From contig NC_022247.1 in the NCBI RefSeq assembly GCF_000463015.1, positions 5,455,501-5,519,500 of the forward strand: DNA of 64,000 nucleotides, written 5' to 3'. Below are positions 52,654 to 63,342 of this stretch, piece by piece. Below the pieces are notes generated by a model. It searched no databases. It had not been told where the DNA came from and saw only the letters and a program-made list of their open reading frames with translations. Position 1 is the stretch's first letter; each line of letters opens with the position of its first letter. The translations under genes and the position numbers were made by a program. The DNA comes from Variovorax paradoxus B4 (GTDB lineage: Bacteria > Pseudomonadota > Gammaproteobacteria > Burkholderiales > Burkholderiaceae_C).

Positions 52654-53847
52654 ATGATGACCAAGGTTCCCGCACCGCCTTCGACAACGCACCTCGCGCT
52701 GCCGTTCTTCGATGAAGCGCATCGCACGCTCGCGAGCGACCTGCTGCCCTGGTGCGCCGCGCAGGAGGTCGATGAACGCGACGACCGCGCGGCCTGCCGC
52801 GAATGGGTGCGCCGCCTCGGCGACGGCGGCTGGCTGCGCTATGCCGTGCCCGGCAGCGCAGGCGGCGCGCTGGAGCGCCTCGATTCGCGCGCGCTGGTGC
52901 TGCTGCGAGAGACGCTCGGCTATCACTCGCCGCTGGCCGACTTCGCGTTCGCGATGCAGGGGCTGGGCAGCGGCGCGATCACGCTGGCGGGCACCCCCGA
53001 GCAGCAATCGCAGTACCTCGCGGCCGTGGGCAAGGGCGAGAAGATCGCGGCCTTCGCGCTGAGCGAACCCGATGCGGGCTCCGACGTGGCTGCGATGGCG
53101 ATGCGCGCCGAACCCACCACCGATGGCTGGCGCCTCCACGGCACGAAGACCTGGATCAGCAACGGCGGCATCGCCGACTTCTATTGCGTGTTCGCCAAGA
53201 CCGATCCCGCGGGCGGCACGCGCGGCATCACGGCGTTCATCGTCGATGCGACGGCGTCCGGCCTCGACACTTCCGAACACATCGACGTGATGGCGCCGCA
53301 CCCGCTCGCCACGCTGCGCTTCGAGAACTGCATCGTGCCGCGCACGGCGCAGCTCGGCGAACTCAACGGCGGCTTCAAGCTCGCGATGCGCACGCTCGAC
53401 ATCTTCCGTGCGTCGGTTGCCGCGGCTGCGCTCGGCATGGGGCGCCGCGCGCTCGCCGAAGCCATTGCGCATGCGAAGGGCCGGCGCATGTTCGGCCAGA
53501 CGCTCGCCGACTTCCAGCTCACGCAGGCCAAGCTCGGCGAGATGGCCGCGCTGATCGACAGCGCCGCATTGCTCACCTACCGCGCCGCATGGATGCGCGA
53601 CGATGCCGAACGGCGCGGCGCACCCGCGGTGGGCGACGTATCCGCCGCAGCGGCCATGGCCAAGATGTGCGCCACCGAGAACGCGAGCCGCGTGATCGAC
53701 ATGGCGCTGCAGATGCACGGCGGCCTCGGCGTGAAGGTTGGCACGAAGATTGAGAGCCTCTACCGCGACATCCGCTCGCTGCGCATCTACGAAGGCGCGA
53801 CGGAAGTTCAACAACTGATCATCGGCAAATCCGTTTTGCGGGGATAA
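52654..53847 (+). CDS. acyl-CoA dehydrogenase family protein
   Basis: 397-aa FAD enzyme with the three usual domains: N-terminal helices, the beta domain with [15 protein letters not shown] and [22 protein letters not shown], and the C-terminal helical domain with [41 protein letters not shown] and [21 protein letters not shown]. It is predicted to desaturate a CoA intermediate. It lies between the hydratase and CoA ligase genes with gaps of 3 and 5 bp. Confidence 0.92.
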   Translation: MMTKVPAPPSTTHLALPFFDEAHRTLASDLLPWCAAQEVDERDDRAACREWVRRLGDGGWLRYAVPGSAGGALERLDSRALVLLRETLGYHSPLADFAFAMQGLGSGAITLAGTPEQQSQYLAAVGKGEKIAAFALSEPDAGSDVAAMAMRAEPTTDGWRLHGTKTWISNGGIADFYCVFAKTDPAGGTRGITAFIVDATASGLDTSEHIDVMAPHPLATLRFENCIVPRTAQLGELNGGFKLAMRTLDIFRASVAAAALGMGRRALAEAIAHAKGRRMFGQTLADFQLTQAKLGEMAALIDSAALLTYRAAWMRDDAERRGAPAVGDVSAAAAMAKMCATENASRVIDMALQMHGGLGVKVGTKIESLYRDIRSLRIYEGATEVQQLIIGKSVLRG

Positions 53848-53852
53848 ACACC

Positions 53853-55478
53853 GTGTCTGCCCAAGTCGACCGCTTCGTTCACGACCGCCTGCCGCCCGCC
53901 GAGCAGTTGCCGGTCTTCCGCTACGACCTCCCGGAGCTGCAGCTGCCCGACCAGCTGAACCTCGTCGAGGAGCTCCTGGACAAGGCGCCCGCCAAGGGCT
54001 TCGGCGACAGGCCGATGCTGCGTTCACCCGCCGGCACGCTGACCTATTCGCAGGCCGCCGTCGAAGTCAACCGCATCGCGCAGGTGCTGACCGAAGACCT
54101 GGGCCTCCTGCCCGGCAACCGCGTGCTGCTGCGCGGCGGCAATTCCGTGGCCATGGCCTTGTCGTGGCTCGCAGTGGTGAAGGCCGGTTTGATCGCCGTT
54201 GCCACCATGCCGCTGCTGCGCGCGAAGGAGCTGGGCGAAATCATCGAGAAGGCGCGCCCGGTGGCGGCGCTGTGCGACGGACGCCTGCTCGACGAGCTCG
54301 TGCTGGCGCAGCGGGAACATCCCGTGCTCGCGTCCGTGGTTGCGTTCAACAAGCCCGATGCGCCCGATTCACTGTCGGCACGCGCGGCGGGCAAGAGCGG
54401 CGTGTTCACCGCCTGCCCCACGGCATCGGACGATATCGCCCTGCTCGCGTTCACCTCCGGCACCACGGGCAAGCCCAAGGCACCGGTCACCACGCACCGC
54501 GACGTGCTCGCGATGTGCGAAACCTGGCCGCGCCACGTGCTCCAGGCGCGCAGCGACGACATCGTGATCGGTTCGCCGCCGCTGGCCTTCACCTTCGGGC
54601 TCGGCGGGCTGCTGGTGTTTCCAATGTGGGCCGGTGCCTCGGTGTACTTTGCCGATGCACCTTTCACGCCCGAAGGTCTCGTGAAGCTCATCAACGAAGT
54701 CGGTGCGACCATCTGCTACACGGCACCCACCTTCTATCGCCAGATGGCGCCTTTCGTCCGGCAGCACGGCGCGCCGAGCCTGCGCATCTGCGTGAGCGCC
54801 GGCGAGGCACTGCCCGACGCCACGCGGCAGCTGTGGAAGGAAGCCACCGGCATCGAGATGCTCGACGGCATTGGCGGCACCGAGGTGTTCCACATCTACA
54901 TTTCCGCAGCTGGCGACCAGGTGCGCCGCGGCGCGGTGGGCAAGGTGGTGCCCGGCTTCACCGCCAAGGTGGTGGACGACCAGGGCAACGAAGTCCCGCG
55001 CGGCAAGGTCGGCAAGCTGGCGCTGCAGGGTCCCGTGGGCTGCCGCTACCTCGACGATCCGCGCCAGGTCGACTACGTGAAGGACGGCTGGAACTACCCC
55101 GGCGACTCGTTCGTGCAGGACGACGACGGCTACTTCTTCTACCAGGCACGCGCCGATGACATGATCATCACCGCCGGCTACAACGTCGGCGGGCCCGAGG
55201 TCGAGGATGCGCTGCTCAAGCACCCGGCCGTGGCCGAGTGCGGCGTGATCGGCAAGCCCGATGCCGACCGCGGCATGATCGTGAAGGCCTTCTGCGTGCT
55301 GAAGCCCGGCCATGAAGGCGATGCGGCGCTCGTCAAGGCGCTGCAGGACCATGTGAAGGCCACCATCGCACCGTTCAAATACCCGCGGGAGATCGAGTTC
55401 GTGACGGTGCTGCCGCGCACCGAGACCGGCAAGCTCCAGCGATTCAAACTGAGACAACTCAACGACACCACATCATGA
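53853..55478 (+). CDS. benzoate/2-aminobenzoate-CoA ligase family protein
   Basis: 541-aa aromatic acid CoA ligase. AMP-binding loop FTSGTTGKPKAPVTTHRD, IGSPPLAFTFGLGGLLVFPMWAGAS, GIGGTEVFHIYISA, GWNYPGDSF and the C-terminal lysine motif LPRTETGKLQRFKL. The class is that of benzoate-, 2-aminobenzoate- and hydroxybenzoate-CoA ligases. Next to the bifunctional monooxygenase, 2-aminobenzoate (anthranilate) is the most likely substrate. The start is GTG at 53853, five bases after the dehydrogenase stop; its end overlaps the RidA start by four bases. Confidence 0.9.
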   Translation: MSAQVDRFVHDRLPPAEQLPVFRYDLPELQLPDQLNLVEELLDKAPAKGFGDRPMLRSPAGTLTYSQAAVEVNRIAQVLTEDLGLLPGNRVLLRGGNSVAMALSWLAVVKAGLIAVATMPLLRAKELGEIIEKARPVAALCDGRLLDELVLAQREHPVLASVVAFNKPDAPDSLSARAAGKSGVFTACPTASDDIALLAFTSGTTGKPKAPVTTHRDVLAMCETWPRHVLQARSDDIVIGSPPLAFTFGLGGLLVFPMWAGASVYFADAPFTPEGLVKLINEVGATICYTAPTFYRQMAPFVRQHGAPSLRICVSAGEALPDATRQLWKEATGIEMLDGIGGTEVFHIYISAAGDQVRRGAVGKVVPGFTAKVVDDQGNEVPRGKVGKLALQGPVGCRYLDDPRQVDYVKDGWNYPGDSFVQDDDGYFFYQARADDMIITAGYNVGGPEVEDALLKHPAVAECGVIGKPDADRGMIVKAFCVLKPGHEGDAALVKALQDHVKATIAPFKYPREIEFVTVLPRTETGKLQRFKLRQLNDTTS

Positions 55479-55873
55479 TGAACAAACTCTTGCAGCCCCC
55501 AGGCTGGTTGCCCCCCAAGGGCTATGCGAATGGCGTGGCCGCGCGCGGCACCATGGTGTTCGTCGGCGGCCAGATCGGCTGGAATGCGCAGCAGCAGTTC
55601 GAGTCGGACGACTTCATCGCGCAGTGCGGCCTGGCGCTGCGCAACATTGCCGAAGTGCTGCGCGAAGCCGGCGCCGGTCCCGAGCACATGGTGCGCATGA
55701 CCTGGTATGTGACCGATCGCGACGAGTACAGCCGCCGGCTCGGCGAGCTCGGCCCGGTGTATCGCGACGCGATGGGGCGCAACTTCCCGGCCATGACCTG
55801 CGTGCAGGTGGCAGCGCTGGTCGAGCACCGCGCAAAGGTCGAGATCGAGGTCACGGCGGTCATTCCGGACTAG
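55475..55873 (+). CDS. RidA family (YjgF/L-PSP) protein
   Basis: 132-aa protein of the Rid family: PKGYANGVAARGTMVFVGGQIGWNAQQQF, QCGLALRNIAEVLREAGAGPEHMVRMTWYVTD and FPAMTCVQVAALVEHRAKVEIEVTAVI. The usual arginine of RidA (near residue 105) appears replaced, as in other Rid subfamilies. Rid proteins hydrolyse enamines and imines, which fits loss of the amino group from the reduced 2-aminobenzoyl-CoA ring product. Last gene of the operon, followed by a terminator. Confidence 0.9.
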   Translation: MMNKLLQPPGWLPPKGYANGVAARGTMVFVGGQIGWNAQQQFESDDFIAQCGLALRNIAEVLREAGAGPEHMVRMTWYVTDRDEYSRRLGELGPVYRDAMGRNFPAMTCVQVAALVEHRAKVEIEVTAVIPD

Positions 55874-55910
55874 CCGTACGAAAGAAGCCGCCTGCGCGGC
55901 ACAAATGAAA

Positions 55911-55936
55911 AAGCCCTCTTCGCGAGGGCATTTTCA
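55911..55936 (+). terminator. rho-independent terminator of the 2-aminobenzoyl-CoA operon
   Basis: GCCCTC (55913-55918), a 5-base loop, GAGGGC (55924-55929), then ATTTTC, 40 bp after the RidA stop. Confidence 0.75.
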
Positions 55937-55960
55937 TGGGCGGATCCATCGACCCAAAGA

Positions 55961-55992
55961 AAAAAGGCCCTTTGAAATTCAAAGGGCCTTTT
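55961..55992. terminator. bidirectional terminator between catabolic operon and tRNA
   Basis: GGCCCTTTGAA (55966-55976) pairs almost perfectly with TTCAAAGGGCC (55978-55988), flanked by AAAAA and TTTT. It would end the plus-strand operon and also transcription leaving the minus-strand tRNA gene. Confidence 0.88.
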
Positions 55993-55996
55993 AAAT

Positions 55997-56073
<77 letters not shown>

Positions 56074-56091
56074 GCAAGATGGAATTATACC

Positions 56092-56490
56092 TTATTCAGC
56101 AGCGCCTTGCTCGGCGGCTTCTTCTTTAATTTCAGGACGGTCGACCAGTTCGACCAGCGCCATGGGTGCATTGTCGCCAACGCGGAAACCCATCTTCAGG
56201 ATGCGGGTGTAGCCGCCCGGACGCGCTGCGAAACGCGGGCCGAGTTCGCCGAAGAGCTTCACGACGCTGTCGCGGTCGCGCAGGCGGTCGAAGGCCAGGC
56301 GCTTGTTGGCAACCGTGGGCTTCTTGGCGAGCGTGATCATCGGTTCGATGACGCGGCGCAGTTCCTTGGCCTTGGGGACCGTGGTCTTGATGACTTCGTG
56401 CTCGATGAGCGAATTCATCATGTTCTGCAGCATCGCAAGGCGGTGCGAGCTGGTGCGGTTGAGTTTGCGGAGTCCGTGTCCGTGACGCAT
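56092..56490 (-). CDS. rplQ: 50S ribosomal protein L17
   Basis: 132-aa L17: [37 protein letters not shown] is the family start, with a Glu/Ala-rich tail ([15 protein letters not shown]). Large-subunit protein near the exit tunnel. Last gene of the alpha operon, 89 bp after rpoA; the gap holds a GGGCCC-tcgt-GGGCCC hairpin. Confidence 0.98.
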   Translation of the reverse strand: MRHGHGLRKLNRTSSHRLAMLQNMMNSLIEHEVIKTTVPKAKELRRVIEPMITLAKKPTVANKRLAFDRLRDRDSVVKLFGELGPRFAARPGGYTRILKMGFRVGDNAPMALVELVDRPEIKEEAAEQGAAE

Positions 56491-56546
56491 GGTGCTTTCC
56501 TTTACTTTATTAAACAGACAGCCGTATCAGGTACTGCCCGGTGCAC

Positions 56547-56562
56547 GGGCCCTCGTGGGCCC
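56547..56562 (-). other. GC hairpin in the rpoA-rplQ gap
   Basis: GGGCCC-tcgt-GGGCCC can fold into a 6-bp stem with a tetraloop between rpoA and rplQ. There is no adjacent T-run on the minus strand. It may be a processing or attenuation site. Confidence 0.35.
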
Positions 56563-56579
56563 ACTTCTTCATCAAAAAA

Positions 56580-57569
56580 TCAACGCTTGTCGAGACCGGC
56601 CGGCGGCCAGCTTTCAAGCTTCATACCCAAGGTCAGGCCGCGCGAGGCAAGCACTTCCTTGATTTCGTTGAGCGACTTGCGACCCAGGTTCGGGGTCTTG
56701 AGCAGCTCGTTCTCGGTGCGCTGGATCAGGTCACCGATGTAGTAGATGTTTTCGGCCTTCAGGCAGTTGGCCGAACGCACGGTGAGTTCGAGCTCGTCGA
56801 CAGGGCGCAGCAGGATCGGATCGAATTGCTGTGCGCTGCGCGGTGCCGGCGCATCGAATGCAGCCAGTTCGCCGCCTTCGAGCTGCGCGAACACGGCCAG
56901 CTGTTCGACCAGGATTTTAGCCGAGGCGCGCACGGCGTCTTCGGCGGTGATCGCACCGTTGGTCTCGATCTCGACCAGCAGCTTGTCCAGGTCGGTACGC
57001 TGTTCGACACGGGCGCTTTCGACCGTGTAGCTCACACGCTTGACGGGCGAGAACGAGGCGTCCAGGACGATGCGGCCGATCGACTTGGTCGGCTCGTCGG
57101 CGTAGCGACGCATCGTGCCAGGCACGTAGCCGCGACCCTTTTCGACCTTGATCTGCATGTCGAGCTTGCCGCCTTGCGACAGGTGCGCGATCACGTGGTC
57201 GGGGTTGATGATCTCGACGTCGTGCGGGGTCTGGATGTCCGATGCCAGCACCGGGCCTTCGCCGTCCTTGCGCAGGCTCAGCGTGACTTCGTCGCGGTTG
57301 TGGAGCTTGAACACCACGCCCTTGAGATTCAGCAGGATGTTGACGACATCTTCCTGCACGCCGTCGATCGACGAGTACTCGTGCAGAACGCCGGCGATCG
57401 TGACTTCAGTGGCCGAATAACCGACCATCGACGACAGCAGAACGCGGCGCAGCGCGTTGCCGAGCGTGTGGCCGTAGCCGCGCTCGAAAGGCTCGAGCGT
57501 CACCTTGGCCTTGTTGGCGGCAAGTTGCTCGACCTGGATGGTCTTGGGTTTCAGCAGGGTGGTTTGCAT
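56580..57569 (-). CDS. rpoA: DNA-directed RNA polymerase alpha subunit
   Basis: 329-aa alpha subunit. N-terminal assembly domain starts [47 protein letters not shown]; the C-terminal domain has [51 protein letters not shown], which contacts UP elements and activators. Part of the alpha operon between rpsD and rplQ. Confidence 0.98.
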   Translation of the reverse strand: MQTTLLKPKTIQVEQLAANKAKVTLEPFERGYGHTLGNALRRVLLSSMVGYSATEVTIAGVLHEYSSIDGVQEDVVNILLNLKGVVFKLHNRDEVTLSLRKDGEGPVLASDIQTPHDVEIINPDHVIAHLSQGGKLDMQIKVEKGRGYVPGTMRRYADEPTKSIGRIVLDASFSPVKRVSYTVESARVEQRTDLDKLLVEIETNGAITAEDAVRASAKILVEQLAVFAQLEGGELAAFDAPAPRSAQQFDPILLRPVDELELTVRSANCLKAENIYYIGDLIQRTENELLKTPNLGRKSLNEIKEVLASRGLTLGMKLESWPPAGLDKR

Positions 57570-57674
57570 GCAGACTTCCTCTCAATACCCCCGGCTCGTT
57601 ACACCGGTAAGGCTGGTGAAGCACCTGACCCGCAGCAAGGCACGGGGCAGGAACGTGAACAACAAAAACTTGTC

Positions 57675-57699
57675 TCCCGCACACACGACGTGCGCGGGA
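57675..57699 (-). other. hairpin in the rpsD-rpoA gap
   Basis: TCCCGC and GCGGGA pair around a 13-base loop that itself contains CAC...GTG, about 105 bp before rpoA in the 139-bp gap. It may modulate rpoA expression; there is no T-run on the minus strand. Confidence 0.35.
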
Positions 57700-57708
57700 A
57701 CAAAAAAA

Positions 57709-58332
57709 TCAACGCGAATAGAGTTCGACGATCAGCGATTCGTTGATGTCGGCTGCGAATTCGTCGCGATCGGGCACCTTCTTGAAGGTACCTTCGGCCT
57801 TGTCGGCGTTCACTTCGACCCAGGCCGGGATACCGACTTGCTGGGCGAGCTGGAGCGCTTCGGCAATGCGGGTCTGCTTCTTCGACTTGTCGCGAACGGC
57901 GATCACGTCGCCGGTCTTCACCAGGTACGACGGGATGTTGACCGATTGGCCATTCACCGTGATCGCCTTGTGCGACACGAGCTGGCGTGCTTCGGCGCGC
58001 GTCGAGCCGAAGCCCATGCGGTAGACGACGTTGTCCAGGCGCGATTCGAGGATGAACAGCAGGTTGGCGCCGGTGTTGCCACGGCGGCGGTCGGCTTCTT
58101 CGAAGTAGCGGCGGAACTGCTTCTCGAGCACGCCGTACATGCGCTTGACCTTCTGCTTTTCGCGCAGCTGCAGGCCGTAGTCGGAGGTACGCTGACCCGA
58201 AGTGCGGCCGTGCTGGCCGGGCTTGGAATCGAACTTGGCCTTGTCTTGAATGGAGCGGCGGGCGCTCTTCAGGAACAGGTCGGTGCCTTCACGGCGGGAA
58301 AGTTTGGCCTTGGGGCCGAGGTAGCGTGCCAC
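57709..58332 (-). CDS. rpsD: 30S ribosomal protein S4
   Basis: 207-aa S4: [42 protein letters not shown] and the S4 RNA-binding domain ([42 protein letters not shown]). 16S-rRNA assembly protein and, in E. coli, repressor of the alpha operon. The start codon is GTG with AAGGAAAAATC before it. The zinc cysteines of the C+ form are absent. Confidence 0.98.
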   Translation of the reverse strand: MARYLGPKAKLSRREGTDLFLKSARRSIQDKAKFDSKPGQHGRTSGQRTSDYGLQLREKQKVKRMYGVLEKQFRRYFEEADRRRGNTGANLLFILESRLDNVVYRMGFGSTRAEARQLVSHKAITVNGQSVNIPSYLVKTGDVIAVRDKSKKQTRIAEALQLAQQVGIPAWVEVNADKAEGTFKKVPDRDEFAADINESLIVELYSR

Positions 58333-58462
58333 GATTTTTCCTTTGTGTCATCTGCCGCAGTTGCCTGCGGGAGCCATCGGCGAAGACGCGGATGGCGGTG
58401 GGCTTAGTAAAAAAACAAATGCGCAGCCGCTCAAAAGCCGGCTGCGCCTTGCGGACTGACGC

Positions 58463-58867
58463 TCAGATGCGGCGACGCTTCTGGGGACGGCAGCCGTTGT
58501 GCGGAACGGGCGTCACGTCGGCAATGGAATTGATCCGGATGCCGAGCGCAGCCAGTGCGCGCACCGACGATTCGCGACCGGGGCCGGGGCCCTTGATCTC
58601 GACGTCGAGGTTCTTGATGCCTTGTTCGACAGCAGCACGGCCGGCCACTTCGGAAGCGACCTGCGCAGCGAACGGGGTCGACTTGCGCGAGCCCTTGAAG
58701 CCCTGGCCACCCGACGAAGCCCACGACAGGGCGTTGCCCTGGCGATCGGTGATCGTGATGATGGTGTTGTTGAACGAGGCATGCACGTGGGCGATGCCGT
58801 CCGCAACGTTCTTGCGAACCTTCTTGCGAACGCGCTGTGCGGCGTTGTTTGCAGGTGCTTTAGCCAT
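58463..58867 (-). CDS. rpsK: 30S ribosomal protein S11
   Basis: 134-aa S11: [59 protein letters not shown] and the C-terminal CRPQKRRRI. Platform protein of the small subunit. It is 12 bp downstream of rpsM. Confidence 0.98.
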   Translation of the reverse strand: MAKAPANNAAQRVRKKVRKNVADGIAHVHASFNNTIITITDRQGNALSWASSGGQGFKGSRKSTPFAAQVASEVAGRAAVEQGIKNLDVEIKGPGPGRESSVRALAALGIRINSIADVTPVPHNGCRPQKRRRI

Positions 58868-58879
58868 GCTGGTCTATCC

Positions 58880-59245
58880 TTATTTCTTCAGGGACTGCGC
58901 AGCCTTGCGCGGACCCTTGCGGGTGCGGGCGTTGGTGCGCGTGCGCTGGCCGCGCATCGGCAGGCCGCGACGGTGACGGAAGCCGCGATAGCAGCCGATG
59001 TCCATCAAACGCTTGATGTTCATCGTCGTCTCGCGACGCAGATCGCCTTCGATGGTGAACAAGGCGATCTGGTCGCGGATCTTTTCGAGATCGGCGTCAG
59101 TCAGGTCCTTGATCTTCTTCGAATATTCGATGCCGCTCGCTTCGCAGATTTGACGGGCGCGGGTGCGACCGATGCCGAAGATGGCGGTCAGGCCGATTTC
59201 AGCGTGCTTGTGCGGCGGGATGTTGATGCCAGCAATACGTGCCAT
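58880..59245 (-). CDS. rpsM: 30S ribosomal protein S13
   Basis: 121-aa S13: [39 protein letters not shown], with the basic tail [28 protein letters not shown] that reaches the P site. First large gene of the alpha operon, 23 bp after rpmJ. Confidence 0.98.
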   Translation of the reverse strand: MARIAGINIPPHKHAEIGLTAIFGIGRTRARQICEASGIEYSKKIKDLTDADLEKIRDQIALFTIEGDLRRETTMNIKRLMDIGCYRGFRHRRGLPMRGQRTRTNARTRKGPRKAAQSLKK

Positions 59246-59268
59246 GTGCGTCCTCTAATACTCTTCAA

Positions 59269-59382
59269 TCAACCCTGGCGCTGCTTGTGGCGCGGGTCGG
59301 TGCAAATCACACGCACCACACCTTTACGGCGGATGACCTTGCAATTACGGCAGATGGTTTTGACCGAAGCCGAAACTCTCAT
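59269..59382 (-). CDS. rpmJ: 50S ribosomal protein L36
   Basis: 37-aa L36, starting [20 protein letters not shown] and ending DPRHKQRQG. The zinc ligands C11, C14, C27 and H32 are present (zinc-binding form). It lies 74 bp after secY, with no infA gene between them. Confidence 0.96.
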   Translation of the reverse strand: MRVSASVKTICRNCKVIRRKGVVRVICTDPRHKQRQG

Positions 59383-59456
59383 TTCATTCTCCTAAAACTG
59401 TTTAACGTGGCGGTACACCGCCCATACCCAAATTCTCAATACTGAAACTCACAGCC

Positions 59457-60770
59457 CTACGATGTCTTGAAGTTGGCCTTCTTCAGCAGCGATTCGTACT
59501 GCTGGGACATCATGTAGTTTTGCACCTGGGCCATGAAGTCCATCGTGACGACCACGATGATCAGCAGGGAGGTACCACCGAAGTAGAACGGCACGTTGTA
59601 CTTCAGGATCAGGAACTCGGGCAGCAGGCAGACGAAGGTGATGTACACCGCGCCGGCCAACGTCAGGCGAACCAGAATCTTGTCGATATAGCGAGCGGTC
59701 TGGTCACCCGGACGAATGCCCGGAATGAATGCACCGCTCTTCTTCAGGTTGTCGGCCGTTTCCTTGCTGTTGAACACGAGTGCCGTGTAGAAGAAGCAGA
59801 AGAAAACGATCGCGGCAGCGTACAGCAGCACGTAGATCGGCTCGCCCGGACGCAGCGCGCCGGCAATGTCCTTGATCCAGCCGAAACCACCTTCGCCGGT
59901 GCTGAACCAGCCGACCACCGTTGCGGGCAGCAGGATGATCGACGAGGCGAAGATCGGCGGAATCACGCCGGCCATGTTCAGCTTCAAGGGCAGGTGCGAC
60001 GACTGGCCGCCATAGACCTTGTTGCCGACCTGGCGCCGCGCATAGTTCACGAGGATCTTGCGTTGGCCGCGTTCGACGAACACCACGAAGTAGGTGACCA
60101 GCACCACGACCGCGATGATGAAGAGCGCGATGATCGGGTTCATCGCACCGGTCGTCACCAGCGAAGCCAGGCCGCCGATGGCTGCGGGCAGGCCGGCCGC
60201 GATACCTGCAAAGATCAGGATCGAGATGCCGTTGCCCAGGCCGCGTTCGGTGATCTGCTCGCCGAGCCACATGAGGAACATCGAGCCTGCCGTGAGGCTC
60301 ACCATGGCGGTCAGGCGGAAGCCGAAACCGGGGGCGATGACCAGTCCGGCCGACGACTCGAGCGCCACTGCAATGCTGAACGACTGGAACAGGGCCAGGC
60401 CGAGCGCGCCGTAGCGCGTGTACTGCGTGATCTTGCGGCGACCCGCCTCGCCTTCCTTCTTCAATTGCTCGAAGGTCGGAATCACGTAGGTCATCAACTG
60501 CATGATGATCGACGCCGAGATGTACGGCATGATCCCCAACGCGAACACGGTGAAGCGCGACAGCGCCCCGCCCGAGAACATGTTGAACAGGCTCAGGATG
60601 CCGCCCTGCTGGCCCTGGAACAACGCCGCCAGCTGGTCCGGGTTGATGCCCGGCACAGGAATGTGCGCGCCGATCCGATAGACCACGAGCGCGAGCAGCA
60701 AAAAGACGAGCCGGCGACGCAGGTCGCCGAACTTGCCTGTCTTTGCGATCGTTGCCGCGTTAGTTGCCAC
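59457..60770 (-). CDS. secY: protein translocase subunit SecY
   Basis: 437-aa SecY with ten membrane spans: [23 protein letters not shown] at the first, the plug-region start [26 protein letters not shown], and [17 protein letters not shown] late spans. It is the channel of the Sec machinery. Start codon GTG. Located between rplO and rpmJ, the usual spc position. Confidence 0.97.
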   Translation of the reverse strand: MATNAATIAKTGKFGDLRRRLVFLLLALVVYRIGAHIPVPGINPDQLAALFQGQQGGILSLFNMFSGGALSRFTVFALGIMPYISASIIMQLMTYVIPTFEQLKKEGEAGRRKITQYTRYGALGLALFQSFSIAVALESSAGLVIAPGFGFRLTAMVSLTAGSMFLMWLGEQITERGLGNGISILIFAGIAAGLPAAIGGLASLVTTGAMNPIIALFIIAVVVLVTYFVVFVERGQRKILVNYARRQVGNKVYGGQSSHLPLKLNMAGVIPPIFASSIILLPATVVGWFSTGEGGFGWIKDIAGALRPGEPIYVLLYAAAIVFFCFFYTALVFNSKETADNLKKSGAFIPGIRPGDQTARYIDKILVRLTLAGAVYITFVCLLPEFLILKYNVPFYFGGTSLLIIVVVTMDFMAQVQNYMMSQQYESLLKKANFKTS

Positions 60771-60796
60771 GAAGAACTTCTTTCAGTCCAGTGTGA

Positions 60797-61228
60797 TCAG
60801 GCGACGCTGCCGCCGGCTGCTTCGATCGCAGCCTTGGCACCAGCGGTTGCACCCACGCCCGTCAGCTTGACGGCCTTGGTGAGTTCACCGGTCTTGACGA
60901 TCTTGACGACCTTGGCGAGCTGGCCCACGAGGCCGGCTTGCTTGAGCGCCAGGACATCCACTTCAGCCAGGCCGAGCTGCTCGAGGGCAGTCAGCGTGAC
61001 TTCGGCGTTGAACTTCAGCAGGTGCGACTTGAAGCCACGCTTGGGCAGGCGACGCTGCAGCGGCATTTGACCGCCTTCGAAGCCGACCTTGTGGAAACCG
61101 CCTGCGCGCGACTTCTGACCCTTGTGACCGCGACCTGCGGTCTTGCCGATACCGGAGCCGATACCGCGGCCGACACGGCGCTTGGCGTGCTTGGCGCCAT
61201 CCGCCGGCTTGATGCCATTGAGTTCCAT
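60797..61228 (-). CDS. rplO: 50S ribosomal protein L15
   Basis: 143-aa L15: [44 protein letters not shown], the extended Gly/Arg-rich tail that threads into 23S rRNA, then the globular part with [12 protein letters not shown]. In the spc operon, 11 bp after rpmD. Confidence 0.98.
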   Translation of the reverse strand: MELNGIKPADGAKHAKRRVGRGIGSGIGKTAGRGHKGQKSRAGGFHKVGFEGGQMPLQRRLPKRGFKSHLLKFNAEVTLTALEQLGLAEVDVLALKQAGLVGQLAKVVKIVKTGELTKAVKLTGVGATAGAKAAIEAAGGSVA

Positions 61229-61239
61229 ATCAGTCTCTC

Positions 61240-61425
61240 TTACAGAACTTTGACCAGATAACTGATCTTGTTGATCATGCCGCGCACCGCCGGGGTGTCC
61301 TGCAGCTCGCTCACGCTGTTGAGCTTGCGCAGGCCGAGGCCACGCACGGTCGCGCGATGCGATTCCTTGGTGCCAATCGGGCTCTTGACCAATTGCACCT
61401 TGAGGGTTTGTTGTTGCGTCGTCAT
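61240..61425 (-). CDS. rpmD: 50S ribosomal protein L30
   Basis: 61-aa L30: [53 protein letters not shown]. The frame continues upstream into rpsE, but the ATG at 61425 gives the family length. Between rpsE and rplO. Confidence 0.96.
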   Translation of the reverse strand: MTTQQQTLKVQLVKSPIGTKESHRATVRGLGLRKLNSVSELQDTPAVRGMINKISYLVKVL

Positions 61426-61451
61426 TTGAATGCTCTTCCGATTGCTTGCGC

Positions 61452-61970
61452 TCAGGCGAAGATTTCTTCGACGGTCAGGCCACGCTTGGCAGCCACTTCG
61501 GACGCGGTCGTCGAGTTCTTCAATCCGTCGAGCGTGGCGCGAACCATGTTGTAGGGGTTCGACGAACCGTGGCTCTTGGCCACGATGTCGGTGATGCCCA
61601 TGACTTCGAACACGGCGCGCATCGGGCCGCCGGCGATGATGCCGGTACCCTTCGGGGCCGGGATCATGACCACCGAGGCAGCGCCCCAATGGCCCGTCAC
61701 GCGGTGATGCAGCGTGCCGTTCTTGATCGAGATCTTGGCCAGGTTGCGACGGGCTTCTTCCATCGCCTTCTGCACAGCAGCGGGCACTTCCTTGGACTTG
61801 CCCTTGCCCATGCCGACGCGGCCGTCGCCGTCGCCCACGACGGTGAGCGCTGCGAAACCGAGGATACGACCACCCTTCACCACCTTGGTGACGCGGTTGA
61901 TCGCGATCATCTTCTCGCGCAAACCGTCTTCAGGGCCTTCGTTCTGCGTTCTTGCTTGAATCTTTGCCAT
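61452..61970 (-). CDS. rpsE: 30S ribosomal protein S5
   Basis: 172-aa S5: [53 protein letters not shown], the double-stranded-RNA-binding domain with the fidelity loop, then the C-terminal domain [19 protein letters not shown]. 18 bp after rplR. Confidence 0.98.
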   Translation of the reverse strand: MAKIQARTQNEGPEDGLREKMIAINRVTKVVKGGRILGFAALTVVGDGDGRVGMGKGKSKEVPAAVQKAMEEARRNLAKISIKNGTLHHRVTGHWGAASVVMIPAPKGTGIIAGGPMRAVFEVMGITDIVAKSHGSSNPYNMVRATLDGLKNSTTASEVAAKRGLTVEEIFA

Positions 61971-61988
61971 TTTGAATCTCGTGTCCGT

Positions 61989-62354
61989 TTAGAACTGCAG
62001 GCCGGCTTCGCGGGCAGCGTCGGCCAGCGCCTTGACGCGGCCGTGGTACGCGAAACCAGCGCGGTCGAAGGCAACCTTCTCGACACCGGCAGCCTTCGCC
62101 TTTTCAGCGATGCGCTTGCCGATGGCCGTTGCAGCGGCGGCATTGCCGCCCTTGCCCGAGCCGCCGAGCGCAGCGCGCACTTCGGCTTCGGCCGTCGATG
62201 CGGTGGCGATCACCTTGGTGCCGTCGTCGGAGATGACGGTGGCATAGATGTGCAGGTTGGTGCGGTTCACCGTCAGACGGGCCACGCCCTGCGTCGCGAT
62301 GCGAATGCGGGTCTGGCGCGAGCGGCGAAGACGCTGTGCTTTTTTGGTCAACAT
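61989..62354 (-). CDS. rplR: 50S ribosomal protein L18
   Basis: 121-aa L18: [54 protein letters not shown], ending [26 protein letters not shown]; binds 5S rRNA. Two adjacent ATGs exist (62354 and 62357); the inner one gives the family start MLTKK. Confidence 0.97.
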   Translation of the reverse strand: MLTKKAQRLRRSRQTRIRIATQGVARLTVNRTNLHIYATVISDDGTKVIATASTAEAEVRAALGGSGKGGNAAAATAIGKRIAEKAKAAGVEKVAFDRAGFAYHGRVKALADAAREAGLQF

Positions 62355-62368
62355 CATTTTGCTGCCCC

Positions 62369-62902
62369 TTACTTCTTCTTGGTCTCTTTGATCACGATCT
62401 TCTCGTCCGAATAACGGATGCCCTTGCCCTTGTAAGGCTCAGGCGGACGAACAGCGCGGATCTCAGCGGCGATTTGACCAACGCGCTGACGGTCAGCACC
62501 CTTGATCACGATTTCGGTCGGGGTCGCGGTGGCCACCGTGATGCCTTGCGGCATGTCGATGTTGACCGGGTGCGAATAACCGACTTGCAGGTTCAGCTTG
62601 TTGTTGGACGCTGCAGCCTTGTAGCCGACGCCGACCAGGTTGAGCTTCTTCTCGAAGCCCTTGGTCACGCCAACCACCATGTTGTTCACCAGCTGACGGA
62701 TCGTGCCGCTCATCGCGTTCGCTTCACGCGACTCGTTGGCGGGCTCGAAATTCAGCTTGCCGTCATTGCTGACGATCTTGACCAGTGCATTGCGTGCCAG
62801 GTTGAGCGTGCCGCCCGTACCCTTGACGCTGATCTGGTCTTCCTTGATCGACACATCCACGCCTGCGGGGATGGTGATCGGCATTTTTCCTACTCGGGAC
62901 AT
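62369..62902 (-). CDS. rplF: 50S ribosomal protein L6
   Basis: 177-aa L6: [33 protein letters not shown] and [32 protein letters not shown], near the factor-binding site of the large subunit. Located between rpsH and rplR. Confidence 0.98.
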   Translation of the reverse strand: MSRVGKMPITIPAGVDVSIKEDQISVKGTGGTLNLARNALVKIVSNDGKLNFEPANESREANAMSGTIRQLVNNMVVGVTKGFEKKLNLVGVGYKAAASNNKLNLQVGYSHPVNIDMPQGITVATATPTEIVIKGADRQRVGQIAAEIRAVRPPEPYKGKGIRYSDEKIVIKETKKK

Positions 62903-62926
62903 TTCAGTTACTCCTCGATGTCTCGG

Positions 62927-63322
62927 TTAGGCGACGTAGCACAGCACTTCGCCACCGACGCCGGTAGCGCGCGCCTTGCGGTCGGTCATCACGCCCTTGG
63001 GGGTCGTGACGATCGCGACGCCGAGGCCGTTCTGGACTTGCGGAATGGAAGCACTGGCCTTGTAGACGCGCAGGCCGGGGCGGCTCACGCGCTCGATGCG
63101 CTCGATGACCGGGCGGCCAGCGTAGTACTTCAGGGTAATGACGAGTTCGGACTTGCCGTCTTCGGTCTTGACCTGGAAACCGTCGATATAGCCCTCGTCC
63201 TTCAGGACCTGCGAGATCGCAATCTTCACCTTGGAAGACGGGACCGACACAGTGGGCTTCGCCACCATCTGCGCGTTACGGATACGCGTCAGCAGGTCGG
63301 CAATGGGATCACTCATGCTCAT
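62927..63322 (-). CDS. rpsH: 30S ribosomal protein S8
   Basis: 131-aa S8: [46 protein letters not shown] and the end [22 protein letters not shown]. It binds 16S helix 21 and, in E. coli, represses the spc operon. The start at 63322 is chosen over longer in-frame extensions that run into the rpsN gap. Confidence 0.97.
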   Translation of the reverse strand: MSMSDPIADLLTRIRNAQMVAKPTVSVPSSKVKIAISQVLKDEGYIDGFQVKTEDGKSELVITLKYYAGRPVIERIERVSRPGLRVYKASASIPQVQNGLGVAIVTTPKGVMTDRKARATGVGGEVLCYVA

Positions 63323-63342
63323 GTTGTTTGCTCCTGCCTGGC

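Noticed and set aside
59383..59456. infA between secY and rpmJ
   Set aside because: Only 74 bp and no frame for IF-1; the gene is elsewhere in this organism.
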